Positions 11,433 to 12,090 of a stretch of 12,090 bases of DNA are shown here, one piece after another. The notes under the pieces are model-generated. The model was not told the DNA's origin, searched no databases, and saw only the letters and a program-made list of their open reading frames with translations. Origin of the DNA: JBOGWA01 sp050693155 (lineage in GTDB: Bacteria; Actinomycetota; UBA4738; CALAEC01); the NCBI GenBank assembly GCA_050693155.1, contig JBOGWA010000058.1:1-12090 (forward strand), given 5' to 3'. Numbering within the stretch: position 1 is the first letter of the stretch; every line of letters starts with the position of its first letter. The translations under genes were made by a program, and so were the position numbers.

Positions 11433-11768
11433 CTAAGCGAAGGAGCCGGCCTCAGTTGCGTCAACCGCGGCGACAACGTCGGTGACCCGACCCTGGGCGA
11501 GATAGTCGATCGGACGGAAGTTGCTGAGGAAAGGATTCAAGCCGTGAAGCCACTTGATTGCGGTCTCGGGATACATGAAGGAGAGGAGTCGCGTAAGCAC
11601 GAACTCGAGACCTTCGACCTTCCTGCGGTTCTCTAAACCAGGATCTTCGCCCTTCTTGAGCCAGCGGCTGACCCGTGAGGGACTCACCCCAAGGAGCCGG
11701 GCCAGTCTCGCCTGGCTCCCAAGGTCGTTCACGACTGCCTCTAGCTTCTTGGTCAAAGCCACCGGCAT
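11433..11768 (-). CDS. Xre/MbcA/ParS-type antitoxin (DUF2384)
   Basis: The gene encodes 111 residues from ATG 11768, with GAGGGGG about 10 bases upstream; an alternative start 12 codons earlier lacks a ribosome binding site. Residues 18-39 (SQARLARLLGVSPSRVSRWL) form an Xre-type helix-turn-helix. Residues 55-105 (FVLTRLLSFMYPETAIKWL, GLNPFL, RPIDYLAQGRVTDVVAAVD) are the toxin-binding DUF2384 domain, with the diagnostic W-L-x-x-x-N-P and R-P-x-D-x-L features. It binds and blocks the RES active site and represses the operon. The TAG stop lies immediately before the toxin start. A palindrome that may be its operator is at 11813-11822. Confidence 0.88.
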   Translation of the reverse strand: MPVALTKKLEAVVNDLGSQARLARLLGVSPSRVSRWLKKGEDPGLENRRKVEGLEFVLTRLLSFMYPETAIKWLHGLNPFLSNFRPIDYLAQGRVTDVVAAVDATEAGSFA

Positions 11769-11794
11769 GCGGTATGCACCCCCTCTGACAAGAT

Positions 11795-11822
11795 CGTATA
11801 GCAACAGAATCCATTGCGCAAT
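11795..11822 (-). promoter_or_regulatory. promoter and palindromic operator of the Xre-RES operon
   Basis: TATACG on the minus strand (11800-11795) is a good -10. TTGCGC (11821-11816) is a -35-like hexamer at a short 15-base spacing. The perfect 10-bp palindrome ATTGCGCAAT (11813-11822) covers this -35, where binding of the Xre antitoxin would block RNA polymerase. Sequence features are seen; binding is inferred. Confidence 0.5.
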
Positions 11823-11875
11823 AGAAAGAGTTTCGAAGCGTATCGACTTGAACTGTCACGGCGTGCACACGGACC

Positions 11876-11891
11876 GTCCAGCGGACTGGAC
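11876..11891 (-). terminator. hairpin after the AraC-family gene
   Basis: GTCCAG (11876-11881), loop CGGA, CTGGAC (11886-11891) form a perfect 6-bp stem about 20 bases past the AraC-family stop. No U-tract follows, so it is at best a weak intrinsic terminator separating that gene from the toxin-antitoxin operon. Confidence 0.4.
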
Positions 11892-11911
11892 ACCACAAGC
11901 GCGAAAGGCCG

Positions 11912-12090
11912 CTAAGAGGTCCCCGTCCGGCCGGCCCGCCAGAGGCTCGGCGACTGCCCGTGTGCTCGCTTAAACGCCCGGCTGAAAGCTTCCTCAGAGT
12001 CATATCCGACGCGTCGTGCAACGGCAGCGACCGTGACCTCCGTGCTGCGCAGCAGTTCTTGCGCGACGCGCATGCGCCACTCGTTGACGT
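11912..12090 (-). CDS. AraC/XylS-family transcriptional regulator, C-terminal part only
   Basis: The minus frame enters from the right edge and ends at TAG 11912-11914, giving 58 residues. They read VNEWRMRVAQELLRST, then EVTVAAVARRVGYDSEEAF, then SRAFKRAHGQSPSLWR and a short tail. This is the second half of the AraC double helix-turn-helix: VAAVARRVGYDSEEAFSRAF contains the second recognition motif, and FKRAHGQSP-xx-WR is the family's closing signature. The ligand or cofactor domain lies outside the window, so the regulated pathway cannot be named. The frame is intact and codon use matches the neighbourhood. It reads towards the toxin-antitoxin operon but is separated from its promoter by about 100 bases. 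Confidence 0.85.
   Translation of the reverse strand, partial: VNEWRMRVAQELLRSTEVTVAAVARRVGYDSEEAFSRAFKRAHGQSPSLWRAGRTGTS

Noticed and set aside
11771..11793. TTGTCAGAG, 8 bases, TACCGC on the minus strand before the Xre gene, resembling a damage promoter
   Set aside because: It ends in C not T, lacks the GTG part, and the -10 would touch the ATG; the TATACG promoter further upstream is better placed.

Overview
The window looks like chromosome from a high-GC actinobacterium, most likely an environmental lineage. The coding sequences are strongly G/C-ending, with GTG and TTG starts. Three sites match the RecA-independent DNA-damage promoter known from mycobacteria and other Actinomycetota. 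There are no RNA genes, no CRISPR array and no transposase. Most genes read on the minus strand. The content is accessory: two toxin-antitoxin pairs, an HNH endonuclease, duplicated gene modules and several gene remnants.

Layout. 1-1346: two adjacent minus-strand genes of unknown function; the second runs off the left edge. 1676-2366: a two-gene minus-strand operon, a small coiled-coil/membrane protein followed by a 121-aa protein, behind a damage-type promoter. 2379-2459: the last 26 codons of a lost cupin gene. 2462-3979: a PUA-like/HNH endonuclease, divergent from a Phd-RelE type toxin-antitoxin pair. 4140-4613: a small secreted protein. 4618-5355: a second copy of the coiled-coil/membrane gene with its damage-type promoter, followed by an intact cupin. 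5388-6179: a TMEM175-type potassium channel. 6219-9819: two full-length paralogous secreted beta-propeller proteins (FG-GAP plus PQQ-like signatures) in tandem, each preceded by a remnant ending in KYPGLDPEIVKAVG. 10218-10869: a third copy of the coiled-coil/membrane gene, overlapping a small two-helix membrane protein gene, again behind a damage-type promoter. 10874-11768: an Xre-RES (MbcA-MbcT type) toxin-antitoxin pair. 11912-12090: the C-terminus of an AraC-family regulator cut by the right edge.

The most notable pattern is the three-copy family of small proteins carrying the block PPVGWADVATK. Each has one C-terminal hydrophobic helix and a coiled coil of different length. Each copy has its own promoter fitting TGTCAGTR, 8 nt, TAnnnT, and a leader with a pyrimidine tract able to pair with the Shine-Dalgarno sequence. 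The partner genes differ from copy to copy. This suggests a PafBC-controlled, membrane-associated DNA-damage response module that I do not recognise as described; its function is unknown. The other genes look like an accumulation of stress and defence functions around repeated local duplications (cupin plus membrane-protein module, propeller module).
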